Shown: positions 22,064 to 33,314, numbered from the stretch's first letter. The stretch is DNA of 64,000 bases from Clostridia bacterium UC5.1-1C12 (GCA_001305055.1 BBZX01000006.1:1-64000), one strand, 5' to 3'. Program-made: numbers and translations. The notes: generated by a model from the sequence alone, not told the origin.

Positions 22064-23909
22064 ATGAATAAATATTCAAGTAAGGCCGTTAAGACTGCTG
22101 CTACCGTTGGTATGTCTTTGGCTATGGTTTTGAGCAATGTTGCTCCTGTGTTTGCGGCTGCACCTGCAGTACCGACATTAACATGTACAGACGCAGATAC
22201 TAAAGATTGCAAAGACATTTTTTATGATTTATCTAAAGCTATTGAAAAAATTGGCTTAGATGAACTCACAATGGATAGCGAAGGAACAATTAATGGTTCA
22301 GAAAAACAAAATATCATTGCTACAATTCTTAAATACAGAGCAGGTTTAGCCAAATATGCTGAAGGTTCCGATTATACTACATTAAGAAAATGGACAGATA
22401 TTATTGACAAACTAATCGATGCAAGTGGGAATGTTGCTGGTGCTGATAATACTGGAATGTTTGATGAAACAAAATTTTTAGCAGGAACTGCACAAGTAAA
22501 TGATGATAAAGGTTTGGTAAACTACTATAGCAAAATGTTAGCTGATGCGACAGATACTGGATGGAAAGATTTAACTACTGGTTCTGCTGCTACTAAACAA
22601 AAAGCTGCAGTTAAAGCATTTGAAAAAATGGAAAAATGGGTTGAAGAAGGTTATGCAGATCGTTTGAATGATGATTTAGCAGATCGTTTCGATGCTGTTT
22701 ACAATGATTTAGAAGAAGTAACTTCTGAATATAGAAGCTCTGATGAAGATGTAACTAATCTTTTCGTAGCAGCTTGGTCTACAGTTTTAGAACAAGATTT
22801 AAATGGTGATAAAACTTTAGATTTTGGTAAGAATAAAGCAAAATTTGAAGCAGAAACAGGATTAACTGAAGGATCGGCTACTATCAATCTTTCAAGTAAA
22901 ACTGAAATTAAAGATCGTATCCAAGCTATCAAAGATGCGCCTAATTATTACCGTGTAAAGAATGAAGATGCAGTACAAGATATCATTGATCAATATAATG
23001 ATTTATTAGGTACTATTACAGATCTTAAAGACTTGTTAAAAGAAGATGCATATAAAGCTTATTTAACTACTAAAACAGATGATGCGGAAGCTACTGTTAA
23101 ATCAGTAATTTCAGGATTCACTTATACTAAAACAACTGAAAAGGATAAAGCTAAAGAATTAGCTAAAACATTAGATGTTGAACAATATGAAATCTTAAAA
23201 GCTATGGTTGAAGATGTATTAAATAACGCATACAATTTCGAAACTAAAAAAGTAGGTAACTATTATGTTGATAAATCAGGATGGGTTGATGGCTTCACAG
23301 GTTCTTCTACTATTACTAGAGATTTAGGAAAATCTGATTTCTTGTTAAATTTAGTAGATACTAAAGAAGGAACATTTGGTATGGATGTAGTAATGAATCA
23401 CTTAGCTGATTTCGTTGATGCTTGGGATGCAGTTACGACAGACATTGCTAAATTAACACCTGCTAATATCAAAGCTTCAAATAAAGTCGCCTTAGAAGCT
23501 GCTGAAGATGCATATTATGAAATGAGTGCTACTGATGGTAAGTATGCAAACAACTTAACTAAAGATCAAAAGAAAGAATTAAGAAAAATTAAAACAAAAA
23601 GTTGAAAATTTACGTGAAGCATTCGACAACTTAGGTGTAACAAATGCTGCCGGATGGTATGACATGGGTAACGGTAACTGGGGTTACAACAATGAAGACG
23701 GTACTCCAGCTGCTTACAAATGGGTTGCTTCTGGTTCTGATTGGTATATGATCAAAGACGGTAAGATGCTGAGAAATACTTGGTTGGCTACTGACGGCGG
23801 TCGTTGGTACTACTTAGACAATGCTGGTAAGATGGTTACGAATCAATCTGTAGATGGCTGCTGGATCAATTCTTACGGCGTTTACATGAGCCCTTCTTAC
23901 AACGGTTAA
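22064..23909 (+). CDS. Surface protein S5, type B tail (one frameshift)
   Basis: About 615 residues when repaired. Signal peptide ending APVFA, Cys pair TCTDADTKDC, acidic helical body with ETKKVGNYYVDKSGWVDGFTGSS, and a type B tail ending MSPSYNG. The break is one extra A in the run 23596-23600; afterwards VENLREAFDNLGVTNAAGWYDMG follows. The body is the closest match to S2, which lies on the minus strand, so the same body type occupies opposite positions within two pairs. The tail is nearly identical to S7 and S10. Convergent with S6. Confidence 0.85.
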
Positions 23910-23931
23910 TCTAAACACTAACTATCAAACT

Positions 23932-23992
23932 GAGATGTACAGAAATGTGCATCTCTTTGCATGCAAAAGAGAGACTCGATTAAGAATCTCCC
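23932..23992. terminator. Bidirectional terminator between S5 and S6
   Basis: GAGATG (23932-23937) with CATCTC (23950-23955) ends S5, and GAGATTC...GAGTCTC ends S6 on the minus strand. The centre is TTTGCATGCAAA (23956-23967). Confidence 0.8.
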
Positions 23993-24016
23993 TTAAGTGT
24001 TAGTAAGTTGTGTTAA

Positions 24017-25973
24017 CTATTTAACCCAAACGCCGTAAGAGTTGAATGTATAGCCGTTAACAGTTGTGTTAGAAACCATCACACCGTTATCATCAACATA
24101 ATACCATCTAGTACCCTGAGCATCAGAAGCGATCCAAGAGTTACGTAACATTGTACCATTCTTTACATAATACCAATTAGCACCAGAAGCGATCCATTTA
24201 GTTGGTCTAGAACCATCTTCAGCGATGTAATCCCAATCGCCGTTGCCTTTGTCTACCCAGCCAGATTGAGTGACTGTACCGTTAAGGATTAGTTTTAAGT
24301 ATAAAGTTTCAATTAATTCTTGATTAGCTAATACGGCTTTTTTTTCTTTTGAAGTTAAAGCATTAGCATATTCAGATTCGATTTTACCGTTTTTATCAAC
24401 TAAATGATTCAATGCTTTTTTAGCCTTAATAATTTTGTTGGCTTGTGCTGATGTTAAAGTAGAATTTAATGTTAATCCTTCGATATCATCAGTTACAGCT
24501 TTTAGTAATTCTTCAACTGTAGTTACAGCATTAATTACTGTATCGTAGTAAGTTTCTTCACTTTCTTCGTTGTCAATAACCGTAGTTAATAAGTATTCTA
24601 ATCCTTTATCTGTTGCTTTTTCAAATAAACCGAATACATCTTTAGTTTCAACATAACGGCCATAATCAGCATTTTCTAAACGTACAACATATTTACCACT
24701 GTTTAACTGTTTTGGAGTTAATGTATAGAATTCTCCGATGAAATCTTCAACAAAGTTCTTTAAAGCAGTTGCATCAGCTTCTCTGAATGCATTTAATGCA
24801 GCATTAAGAGTAGTTTCTTTTTCTTCTGTTTTTTCAGTATCTTTGCCATCATCTGTTAAATAAGCGTTAGCAGCATCAGCTAGTTTATTAACTTTGGAAG
24901 CAAGATCTTTTTTGTATGATTTAACATCATCATTTGTCGATTTAAGAAGAGCTTTTACTTCTTTTCATTTCAGAAACAATAGTTTCTAAACCTTCGATAT
25001 AGTTAGCTACTTCTTCGGAATCTTTTACATCATCGTAATCAGCAATATCAGCTAATTTAGTAACATCGTCATTTTTGATGTTCTTTAATACTTTTTCTAC
25101 TGTTGCTAGCTTAGTATATGAAATAGCAGCTCCCTTTTCAACAGCATCATAAACTGTTACATCTCCAACAAGTGGTGTGTCTTCTAATTCTTTAACATAT
25201 TCCTTGTTGTATACATCTTCATTTTCGCCTTTGTAATCTTCTACTTCTGCTCTAAAATCATTTATTAAATCTTTATCAGCATCAGTTTCTACAACAGCGT
25301 TTAGATATTTTTCATTATCTTTGATGATTTTATATGCTTCTTGTGCATCATCTTTATTAGTATCTTTAGTGTATCCATTTTTAGCTATAGATTTAATAAT
25401 ATCTTCTCCAGTTTTAGTAAAAGTACCAGCAGCAAAATATTTGCCTAATTTTGTAGCCCCAGTAGCTGTAGCATAACCTTTAATAAATTTGGCAAATGCA
25501 ATGACATCTTCATCAATATCAGCATCATCCATTGCATAAGAATTTGCAACTAAATACTGAGCTAATTCTTCTAAAGTAGTAGCATTAGCAATTCCATCTT
25601 TACCACCGGCTAATGGATTTGTCCCATCAGATGTTACAGAAACAGTGACACCAGTTAATCCAGATAACATTGTTCCATCAGTAATATTTACAAAAATTTC
25701 TTCACCAGTAGTTTTTGAAATTTCAATTTTAACAGCTTCTCCATCCGCTAATTTACTTTCACCATATAAATCAGCATAGTCTGTGAATTCACCTAAAACA
25801 GCTGCTAACATCTTATGTGCTTGAGTCGCAGTAGTTCTAGCACTTACAGGTGTTGTGATTGCAGCTTGTGCAACAACTGCATTACCTACAGCAGGTACAG
25901 CACTCAAAACCATAGCCAAAGACATACCAACGGTAGCAGCAGTCTTAACGGCCTTACTTGAATATTTATTCAT
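24017..25973 (-). CDS. Surface protein S6, type A tail (one frameshift)
   Basis: About 652 residues when repaired. The signal peptide has the long AVPAVGN...AQA ending shared with S3. Residues about 35-130 form a Gly/Thr-rich stretch with no cysteine (KIEISKTTGEEIFVNI), then an acidic helical body, and the tail GWVDKGNGDWDYIAEDG...NSYGVWVK. The break is one extra base in the T4 run at 24962-24965 (A4 on the coding strand); the frame is then open to the end. In this pair the type A gene lies on the minus strand, the reverse of pairs 1, 2 and 5. Confidence 0.85.
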
Positions 25974-26053
25974 ATAAATAAATCTCCTCTCTCTTTCTCT
26001 TTCCCTATTGGAATTAACTTATTTTAGGACACTTTTATGTCTATTGTTTGTGC
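25974..26053 (-). repeat. 80-bp conserved 5' block of S6
   Basis: Inverted copy relative to the S5 block. Junction GAAAGCAT; dyad spacer variant AAAAGTG. Confidence 0.9.
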
Positions 26054-26119
26054 ATGCTTTCAAAAGAGGATTTAATGCTTCCTTTTCATCAACTATTTTG
26101 AAATTTTAATGGATTATAG

Positions 26120-26131
26120 ATGGCATATAAC
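26120..26131 (-). promoter_or_regulatory. Upstream element GTTATATGCCAT of S6
   Basis: On the minus strand it reads GTTATATGCCAT, followed one base later by a perfect TATAAT. It lies 147 bp from the start codon. Confidence 0.55.
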
Positions 26132-26220
26132 AACAAATAAGATATTATAAGATTGCATACTTTATAATCAGCTTATAGTATAATTTGTAATTATTTTAAG
26201 TAAGTTCAAATTCAAACATG

Positions 26221-26250
26221 AAAAGGCACTCACCTTTAAGATGAATGCCT
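26221..26250 (-). terminator. Terminator of the Fic gene
   Basis: On the minus strand AGGCATTCA (26250-26242) pairs with TGAGTGCCT (26232-26224), followed by TTTT, about 70 bp after the Fic stop. Confidence 0.7.
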
Positions 26251-26321
26251 CCTGTTATAAACCTTGTATCCTTTTAAATATGAATTATATTTAAGGGATT
26301 AGTATAGAGATTAAGCGTATT

Positions 26322-27370
26322 TTATTTCAAACGTACATAGTAAGTTGCTTTTCCAGAGCCATTTCTCACTAACTCTCCTGATTCAACCAGTTTCCGTAAA
26401 GAACCTTCTATTGAACTAATACTCAATGATGGGCATAATTCCCATATATCCTGTTTAGTGAATTTACCTAATTTATTTTGTGTAGCCTTTTTTACAATTT
26501 CTACAGCAGGTAATTTAGTTTCTATTATGAAAAATCTATCTTCAAAATCTTTATAGACAGATAAAATAATCCCTAAAAGATACTTAATGAAAGGAATTAT
26601 ATCCTCAATACCATCATGCCAACCATTTTGTGAACGATTCAATGCATCATAATATAAATCCTTATTCTGAGCTATTTTGGCTTCTAAAGAAATATATTTA
26701 CCTACATAAAAGCCATTTTTGTATAACAATAAGGTTGTGAGCAAACGACTGATTCGTCCGTTTCCATCGTTAAAAGGATGAATGCAAAGGAAGTCATGAA
26801 TAAATATAGGAATGGCAATCAAAGGTTCTACTTCAAAGTTTCCAATAACTCGATTATACTCTTCACAAATTTTATCCAACGCTTCAGCAGTTTCAAATGG
26901 AGCAAGCGGAGTAAATAGCGTTTTTGTATGCCCATCAAGATATTTGACACTGATATAATTTTGAACATTTTTTATTTTGCCTGCCATTGGGTTATTCATA
27001 TGTTTATACATGATTTTATGCAATTGTAAGATATAGTTTCTAGTAACAGAAATAGTATCAAAGCTATCATGGATAATATTAAGAACATCACGGTACCCGG
27101 CAATTTCTTGTTCATCCCTATTTCTTGGAGTAGTTTTTTCTTCGACTAACTGTTTGATGCGAGTATTGGTTGTGACAATACCTTCGATAGCATTTGAGGC
27201 CTCCGTACTTTTGTATCTTTGCAATTTCAACAAGTTTTTCAAGTTCGGCTGATCGTTGCTTTTAGATATTGCTCCTGTTTCCCCATTTCTTTATAGATTG
27301 CAGCAATATAAGCCAGAATGTCAGAATCCCATTTTTGATCTCTGATTTTTGAATAATTAAAATCTCTCAT
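26322..27370 (-). CDS. Fic domain protein (two frameshifts)
   Basis: About 350 residues when repaired. It starts MRDFNYSKIRDQKWDSD, the usual start of this Fic subfamily. The inhibitory-helix-type segment STEASNAIEG follows, then the Fic core with the complete active-site motif HPFNDGNGRISR (AMP transfer from ATP onto a protein hydroxyl). A C-terminal winged-helix-like region (FTKQDIWELCPSLSISSIEGSLRKLVESGEL) closes it. Two indels (about 27231-27240 and the T4 run 27209-27212) compensate around ELEKLVEIAKIQ. Start 27370 is chosen from the family start and the promoter position; an upstream GTG at 27382 is possible. It fills the gap between pairs 3 and 4. The (S/T)xxxE(G/N) helix at the N-terminus suggests self-inhibition. 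Confidence 0.85.
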
Positions 27371-27387
27371 TCCCTTATGCACCACCA

Positions 27388-27426
27388 TTTCCCTTAAATT
27401 ATACACAAAATTAAGGGAATAGTCAA
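27388..27426 (-). promoter_or_regulatory. Promoter and operator-like dyad of the Fic gene
   Basis: On the minus strand TTGACT (27426-27421), 17 bp, TATAAT (27403-27398). The arms ATTCCCTTAA (27411-27420) and TTAAGGGAAAT (27388-27397) flank the -10 box on both sides, a typical repressor site. The Fic protein's own winged-helix end is a candidate binder. Confidence 0.7.
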
Positions 27427-27490
27427 AATCATAATCATAATAATAATAGATTTCAATAAAGATCTGTTCATATGTGTGATATTTATTATT

Positions 27491-27504
27491 AAGGTATATA
27501 CCTT
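27491..27504 (+). promoter_or_regulatory. Upstream element AAGGTATATACCTT of S7
   Basis: A perfect 14-bp palindrome ending 147 bp before the S7 start. Confidence 0.6.
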
Positions 27505-27570
27505 GAATTATGCAAGCGAATACCAACAAACATGATAAACAGGCATATAAAAGAAACCTTTAGAAAGCAT

Positions 27571-27650
27571 GCACAAACAATAGACATAAGAGTGTCCTAA
27601 AATAAGTTAATTCCAATAGGGAAAGAGAAAGAGAGAGGAGATTTATTTAT
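27571..27650 (+). repeat. 80-bp conserved 5' block of S7
   Basis: Same block. Junction GAAAGCAT; dyad spacer variant AAGAGTG. Confidence 0.9.
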
Positions 27651-29532
27651 ATGAATAAATATTCAAGTAAGGCCGTTAAGACTGCTGCTACCGTTGGTAT
27701 GTCTTTGGCTATGGTTTTGAGCAATGTTGCTCCTGTATTTGCGGCTGTTAATACGCCTGATCCAGCAACTGCTACATGTGATGCTTCAGCACAAACAAAT
27801 TGTTTCGATGCATATTATGAAATTAATAAAGCATTGGGTACTAATTCATTCTCAGAAGTAAGCATGGACTCAATTGCTGATGCAGATTTAGTAAAATTAG
27901 GTTCTGCAAAATTCAACATTATGAGAGCTGCAGTTTATTATACTGGTGGTTTTGAGCTAGAAGCAAAAAAGCAGGCTAATCAAGGAACATATGCTGATAA
28001 ATTAAATGAATGGATGAAAGTAACATCACCTATTGTTGAAATGTTTGGTAAAGCTTATATAACTTCTACTAACTTTGTAGATGGTAATAACGCTGATGTT
28101 ACGGATGTAAAAATCGCTGATTTAACAGATGGGAATTTAAGCACTTGGAATGCAAACTTAACTACAGGTGATTGGACAGCAGCAAATCTGGCAACTCCTG
28201 CTAATCAGAAAACTGCAATCAAAGCATTAACAGATATGGATAAATTCGAAGATTCTACTTCTTATGAAGTTTTATCAGAGGATATGATGAGTGTATTCGA
28301 TACAATAAAATCTACTTTAAAAACCGCTGTTAAGCCATATACACAGTCTGACGACAAAGTGACTGCTGAATTTGTTGAAGCTTGGAATAAAGTATTAGAT
28401 TATGACTTAGGTCAAAAAACAGGTGATGCTTTATCAGCTGAGGAAGTAATAGCTGCAGGATTATCAGCTAATATTACAAAAGCTGTTGATTTATCTAAAA
28501 AGCAATCAATCCAAAACAGAATCAATCAAATTAAAGATGCTGATAATTATTCTAGAGTTAAAAATGATTCTGCTGTCATTGAAATTATCGATGCTTATCA
28601 AGAATTAATCGACAATCTTGGTGATACAAAAGATCTCTTAAAGTCTGATTCATATACTGATTATGTGGACACAAAGACAGAAGATGAAGATGTAACAGTT
28701 AAAGATTTCTTATTCGGCAACAATTTTGGTTCAGATGGTAAATCAGCAAATACAAATACTGGTACTTTAGATGAAGCAAAAGAAGTAGCTAAAGTATTAG
28801 ATACTGAACAATTAGAAATCTTAAAGGCATTAAAAGAAGATGTATTAGATATTGCTTATAACTTTGAAACTAAAAAAGTTGGTAATTACTATTTAGATAA
28901 GGGAGATTTTAATGCAGTAATTACTACTACACAAGAAAAAGAATTAACAAACAATCTACCGGCATTTGTTTATAAAGTAGTTGATACCAAAAAAGGCACT
29001 TTTGGAATTGATTATGTGATTGATCATGTAGAAGCAGCTAAAGCTTCTCTAGAAGCTGCTACAACTGACATTGCTAAGCTTACACCAGCTAATATCAAAC
29101 TACTGACAAAGCATTGTTAGAAGCAGCAGAAGATGCTATTTATGAATTAACTGCAGCAAAGGGAAAATATGTAGGAAACTTAACAAGTGACCAAGCAAAA
29201 GAAGTACGTAAAGCTGAAACTAAGATTACAAATTTACGTGAAGCATTTGACAACTTAGGTGTTACTAATGTAGCTGGATGGTATGACATGGGTAATGGTA
29301 ACTGGGGTTACAACAATGAAGACGGAACTCCAGCTGCTTATAAATGGGTTGCTTCTGGTTCTGACTGGTATATGATCAAAGACGGTAAGATGCTGAGAAA
29401 TACTTGGTTAGCTACTGACGGCGGTCGTTGGTACTACTTAGACAATGCTGGTAAGATGGTTACTAACCAATCTGTAGATGGCTGCTGGATCAATTCTTAC
29501 GGCGTTACATGAGCCCTTCTTACAACGGTTAA
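27651..29532 (+). CDS. Surface protein S7, type B tail (two frameshifts)
   Basis: About 627 residues when repaired. Signal peptide ending APVFA, Cys pair ATCDASAQTNC, helical body with ETKKVGNYYLDKGDF, type B tail. One A is missing at 29097-29099 (NIK-TTDKALLEAAEDA). One T is missing at 29505-29506 in the last ten codons, so the true end is the TAA at 29530-29532 after MSPSYNG rather than the early TGA. Convergent with S8. Confidence 0.84.
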
Positions 29533-29558
29533 TTGTAAATCAATCTAATAACTTAATT

Positions 29559-29622
29559 GAGATGTACAGAAATGTGCATCTCTTTTTGCACATAAAAAGA
29601 GAGACTCAATTAAGAATCTCCC
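29559..29622. terminator. Bidirectional terminator between S7 and S8
   Basis: GAGATG (29559-29564) with CATCTC (29577-29582) ends S7. GAGATTC...GAGTCTC (29622-29599) ends S8. The T runs meet around TTTTTGCACATAAAAA, an imperfect palindrome. Confidence 0.8.
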
Positions 29623-29646
29623 TTAAGTGTTAGTAAGTTGTGTTAA

Positions 29647-31505
29647 CTATTTAACCCAAACTCCGTAAGAGTTGAATGTATAGCCGTTAACAGTTGTGTT
29701 AGAAACCATAACACCAGCATCATCTACATAGTACCATCTAGTACCCTGAGCATCAGAAGCGATCCAAGAGTTACGTAACATTGTACCGTTCTTTACATAG
29801 TACCAGTTAGCACCTGAAGCGATCCATTTAGTTGGTCTAGAACCGTCTTCAGCGATGTAATCCCATTCGCCGTTGCCTTTGTCTACCCAACCGGTTGATG
29901 TAACATCACCAGCCCAAATTAATTTCTTATAAAGCATATCTACTAATTCTTCATTTTCTTTAACTGTGCGTTTTTCTTTAGCAGTTAATGAATAAGGATT
30001 AGTACCATTGTAATCTAATTCAGTGTATGCTTTTTTTGCTTTGATAATTTTAGCAGCTTGAGCATCAGTTAAGTTAGTGCCTAATGTAATACCTTCGATA
30101 TCAGTTGTAACAGCTTTAATTAATGAATCTTTTGTTGAAGCTTCATTAGCCAATAATTGATCATAATAACTTCTTCTTCATCTTTAACTACTGTAGTCAG
30201 CATCAGATAAGTTAAATTTTCATCAAACTCAGCATCAATATCACTAACATAACGTCCGTAAGTAGAATTTTCAAATGTTAATGAGTAATTACCGCTTGAA
30301 AGTTTTCTAGATTTAACAGTTACGAATTCATTCATAACATCTTCAACATAGTTTTGCACTGCTTCCAAATTTGCAGCTGTAAATTTATTGATAGCTTTTT
30401 CAATAGCTGTTTCCTTATCATCAATATCGGCTTGTGTAGCACTTGAAGGTAAAGCTTTGCGTGCCTTAACAGCATCAGCTAAATCTTCAACCTTACTAGC
30501 AACCTTATCATAAGCTTTTTTATCAGCATTAGTACTCTTCAATAAATCTGCTGTTTCCTTCATTTCATCTACGATATCTTGAAGACCATTCATGTAATCA
30601 GCTACTTCATCAGCATCTTTTACATTATCATATTCATCCGCCTTAATAGTAGAAATTTTATCAGCTTTTACATTCTTAATAAAGTTTTCAACAGTCTTCA
30701 CATATTTATAGCCTAAATCTGCCTCTTTATTCACTAAATCACGAACAGTTTTACTATTAGCTACTACAGCTTCTTCTAATTGTTTTACATATTCATTCAA
30801 GAATTTGCTTTCGTTTGATTCCTTATAGTCTGCTACTGCATCTTTAAAATCAGCAAAATAATCATCATATGCTGCTTTAGCATCTGCATAATTAGTTTCT
30901 TTTTTTGCATTGTCTAAATAGTCTTTCAAGATGTTTAATTTATCTAATAGGTCTTTAGCATCATCATAATCCGTTTCATTTTTAATAGTTGGGATGTATT
31001 TTGCATGGTCTGTAGCAAGTTGTTTAAATTCCGTAATTGCATTAGCTACTAAGTCATTAAAAGTAGTCCATGCCCCATCATATTTCCTAACTAAATGTTT
31101 TGCTGTTTCTAAAGCAAACTCATCAGCATCATCGTCGCATAATACTAGTTGAGCTAAAGCATCAGCTACAGTTACATTAGTAAGTCCTTTTACATCCATG
31201 TCTAAAATCGCATCTAATGTAGCTTTATCTGTTACTTCTACTTCTAACAATTTGTTTAATTCTGTTAAATCAGCTTTAACGATTTCGGCTCCTTTTTCAA
31301 CATCATAAACATCTTTTCCCATCTTTGCTAAAGCATCAATTATTGCATTTGCTAATTTCACACCTGCTTTAGAAACAGTAGTATCACAATATGTTACTGA
31401 TGGTGCTGTTGCAGCAAGTACCGGAGCGACATTGCTCAAAACCATAGCCAAAGACATGCCAACAGTAGCAGCAGTCTTAACGGCCTTACTTGAATATTTA
31501 TTCAT
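29647..31505 (-). CDS. Surface protein S8, type A tail (one frameshift)
   Basis: About 620 residues when repaired. Signal peptide ending APVLA. Two isolated Cys (VTYCDTTV and LVLCDDDAD), unlike the other type A proteins. Acidic helical body with SGNYSLTFENSTYGRYV, then a type A tail ending NSYGVWVK. One base is missing at 30168-30169 (EEEVYYDQLLANEAS). In this pair, too, type A is on the minus strand. Confidence 0.85.
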
Positions 31506-31585
31506 ATAAATAAATCTCCTCTCTCTTTCTCTTTCCCTATTGGAATTAACTTATTTTAGGACACTCTTATGTCTATTGTTTGTGC
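31506..31585 (-). repeat. 80-bp conserved 5' block of S8
   Basis: Inverted copy relative to S7. Junction AAAAGCAT; dyad spacer variant AAGAGTG. Confidence 0.9.
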
Positions 31586-31652
31586 ATGCTTTTAAAGGAG
31601 CAGTCAATTACTTCCTGTTCATCATGATTGTAATCATTTTAAACATTATTAT

Positions 31653-31666
31653 AAGGTATATAACTT
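31653..31666 (-). promoter_or_regulatory. Upstream element AAGTTATATACCTT of S8
   Basis: On the minus strand the element overlaps a perfect TATAAT at its 3' end. It lies 148 bp from the start codon. Confidence 0.55.
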
Positions 31667-31741
31667 ACATTCAATGTTTACATTTATGCATAGACTATCA
31701 AAAAATACTAGAACTATTTTAACAATTGTTTCTCTTACTTA

Positions 31742-31829
31742 CCAATTTAGGAAGTAAATCAGAGCCATTTATAGAAATAAAATATAGCCAAATCAGGAAG
31801 TAAAACTCAGCCAAATCAGGAAGTCTCGA
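31742..31829 (+). repeat. Direct repeats upstream of ATPase-3
   Basis: Copies of CCAAATCAGGAAGT start at 31788 and 31811, with a diverged copy CCAATTTAGGAAGT at 31742. The last ends right at the -35 box of the ATPase-3 promoter, which suggests operators. Confidence 0.65.
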
Positions 31830-31858
31830 TTGATATTTTGTAAAATTCAGGATATAAT
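31830..31858 (+). promoter_or_regulatory. Promoter of ATPase-3
   Basis: TTGATA (31830-31835), 17-bp spacer, TATAAT (31853-31858). AAAGGAAA then precedes ATG 31885. Confidence 0.8.
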
Positions 31859-31884
31859 AAGCATATAAAGAAAGGAAATGGCTT

Positions 31885-33159
31885 ATGCAAAGACCCTATT
31901 TGAAACGCATTGCTGATAATATTTTAAAAGAAAGACTTCAAACAAGTGGAGCAGTTTTAATTGAAGGTCCTAAATGGTGTGGTAAAACCAGCACAGCTTC
32001 CAAAGCTTCGAAAAGCCAGCTTTTCATGCAAGACCCAGATAGAGGAATCTCTTATCTGAAAGCAGCCGATACTAAACCCTCATTATTATTACAAGGAGAA
32101 ACACCCAGATTATTAGATGAATGGCAAACCGCTCCCGTTTTATGGGATGCTGTTCGTTTTACTGTAGATCAACGAGGACAGTCTGGCCAATTTATTTTGA
32201 CAGGTTCAGCCGTTCCAAGAGATAATGTAGTTCAACATACCGGAACTGGTAGAATCTCAAGATTGTTCATGCGTCCTATGAGTTTATACGAATCTTTAGA
32301 ATCAAATGGCTCTGTTTCGCTTGCTGAGTTATTCAATGGTAAGAGTGATATTGAAGCCTATTCTGAATTAACGATTGAAAAAATCGCTCACGCAATCGTA
32401 AGAGGTGGGTGGCCTGCTTCAATTGGTGAAAGCAGTAATGTTTCATTAAGACATGCAATAGATTATGTCGAGGCAATAATTAATGCGGATATATCACGCG
32501 TCGATGGTGTTGAGAAAAATCCTGCACGTGTTCGAGCTATCATGCGTTCTTTGGCAAGAAACATATCCACAATAGCATCAAACAAGACCATTCAGAATGA
32601 TATTGAAATGGGAGATGGATCAAGTGGTGTTTCCGATAAAACTATCAGTCAATATTTAAATGCATTAAATCGAATTTTTGTAACAGAGAACATTCCTGCA
32701 TGGAATCCATCACTACGTTCTAAAACAGCGATTAGAACATCACCAAAGAGGCAGTTTGTAGATCCTTCAATAGCAACAGCAGTTATGCGATTAACGCCTG
32801 AACGTCTTTTAGATGATTTTTAATTATTTCGGTTTTTTATTTGAATCTTTTATGTGAACGCGATTTAAAAATTTACTCTGAAGCGATTGATGGACAAGTA
32901 TTCCATTATCGTGACAAGAACGGGCTTGAAGCAGATGCTGTGGTGTGCTTGAATGATGGTAGATGGGGAGCAATTGAAATAAAAATGGGATCGAAAGAAA
33001 TTGAAGAAGCTTCTGTTCATTTAACAGAGTTAAAAAATAAAAATAAATACGAATAAAATGCGTGAGCCATCCTTTCTAATGATACTTACAGGAACTGAAC
33101 TAGCATACAGACGTGATGATGGAGTATTCGTTGTTCCGATTGGTTGCTTAAAAGATTAG
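31885..33159 (+). CDS. AAA ATPase with DUF4143-type C-terminal domain (three frameshifts), ATPase-3
   Basis: About 424 residues when repaired; a close relative of ATPase-1. Walker A GPKWCGKT at residues about 29-36, then LQGETPRLLDEWQ and the nuclease-like pattern LEADAVVCL...AIEIK. Breaks: one extra T in 32817-32821, one extra T in 32848-32851, one extra A near 33040-33050. Repair gives FNYFGFLFESLCERDL and NKMREPSFLMILTGTELAYRRDDG, matching ATPase-1 position by position. Located between pairs 4 and 5. Confidence 0.84.
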
Positions 33160-33212
33160 TTATCATTGACCGCTATTGCAATAATTAGAAATTAAAATCA
33201 TACTAATTACAG

Positions 33213-33245
33213 TTGAGGTGTGCAGAGATGCGCATCTTTTTTATA
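33213..33245 (+). terminator. Type B-like terminator after ATPase-3
   Basis: Just after the stop, GAGGTGTGCAGAGATGCGCATCTTTTTT keeps the spacing and much of the sequence of the type B surface-gene terminator, although the stem is degraded. It may be a relic of a lost type B gene. The rest of 33160-33300 is AT-rich with no gene seen. Confidence 0.5.
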
Positions 33246-33302
33246 CTCAAAATCACGAAATGATGCTCAGTTAATGACTTACATCAAACTATTACTTATT
33301 GA

Positions 33303-33314
33303 GGTATATGACTG
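33303..33314 (+). promoter_or_regulatory. Upstream element GGTATATGACTG of S9
   Basis: Ends 147 bp before the S9 start and is followed by TATATT. Confidence 0.55.
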
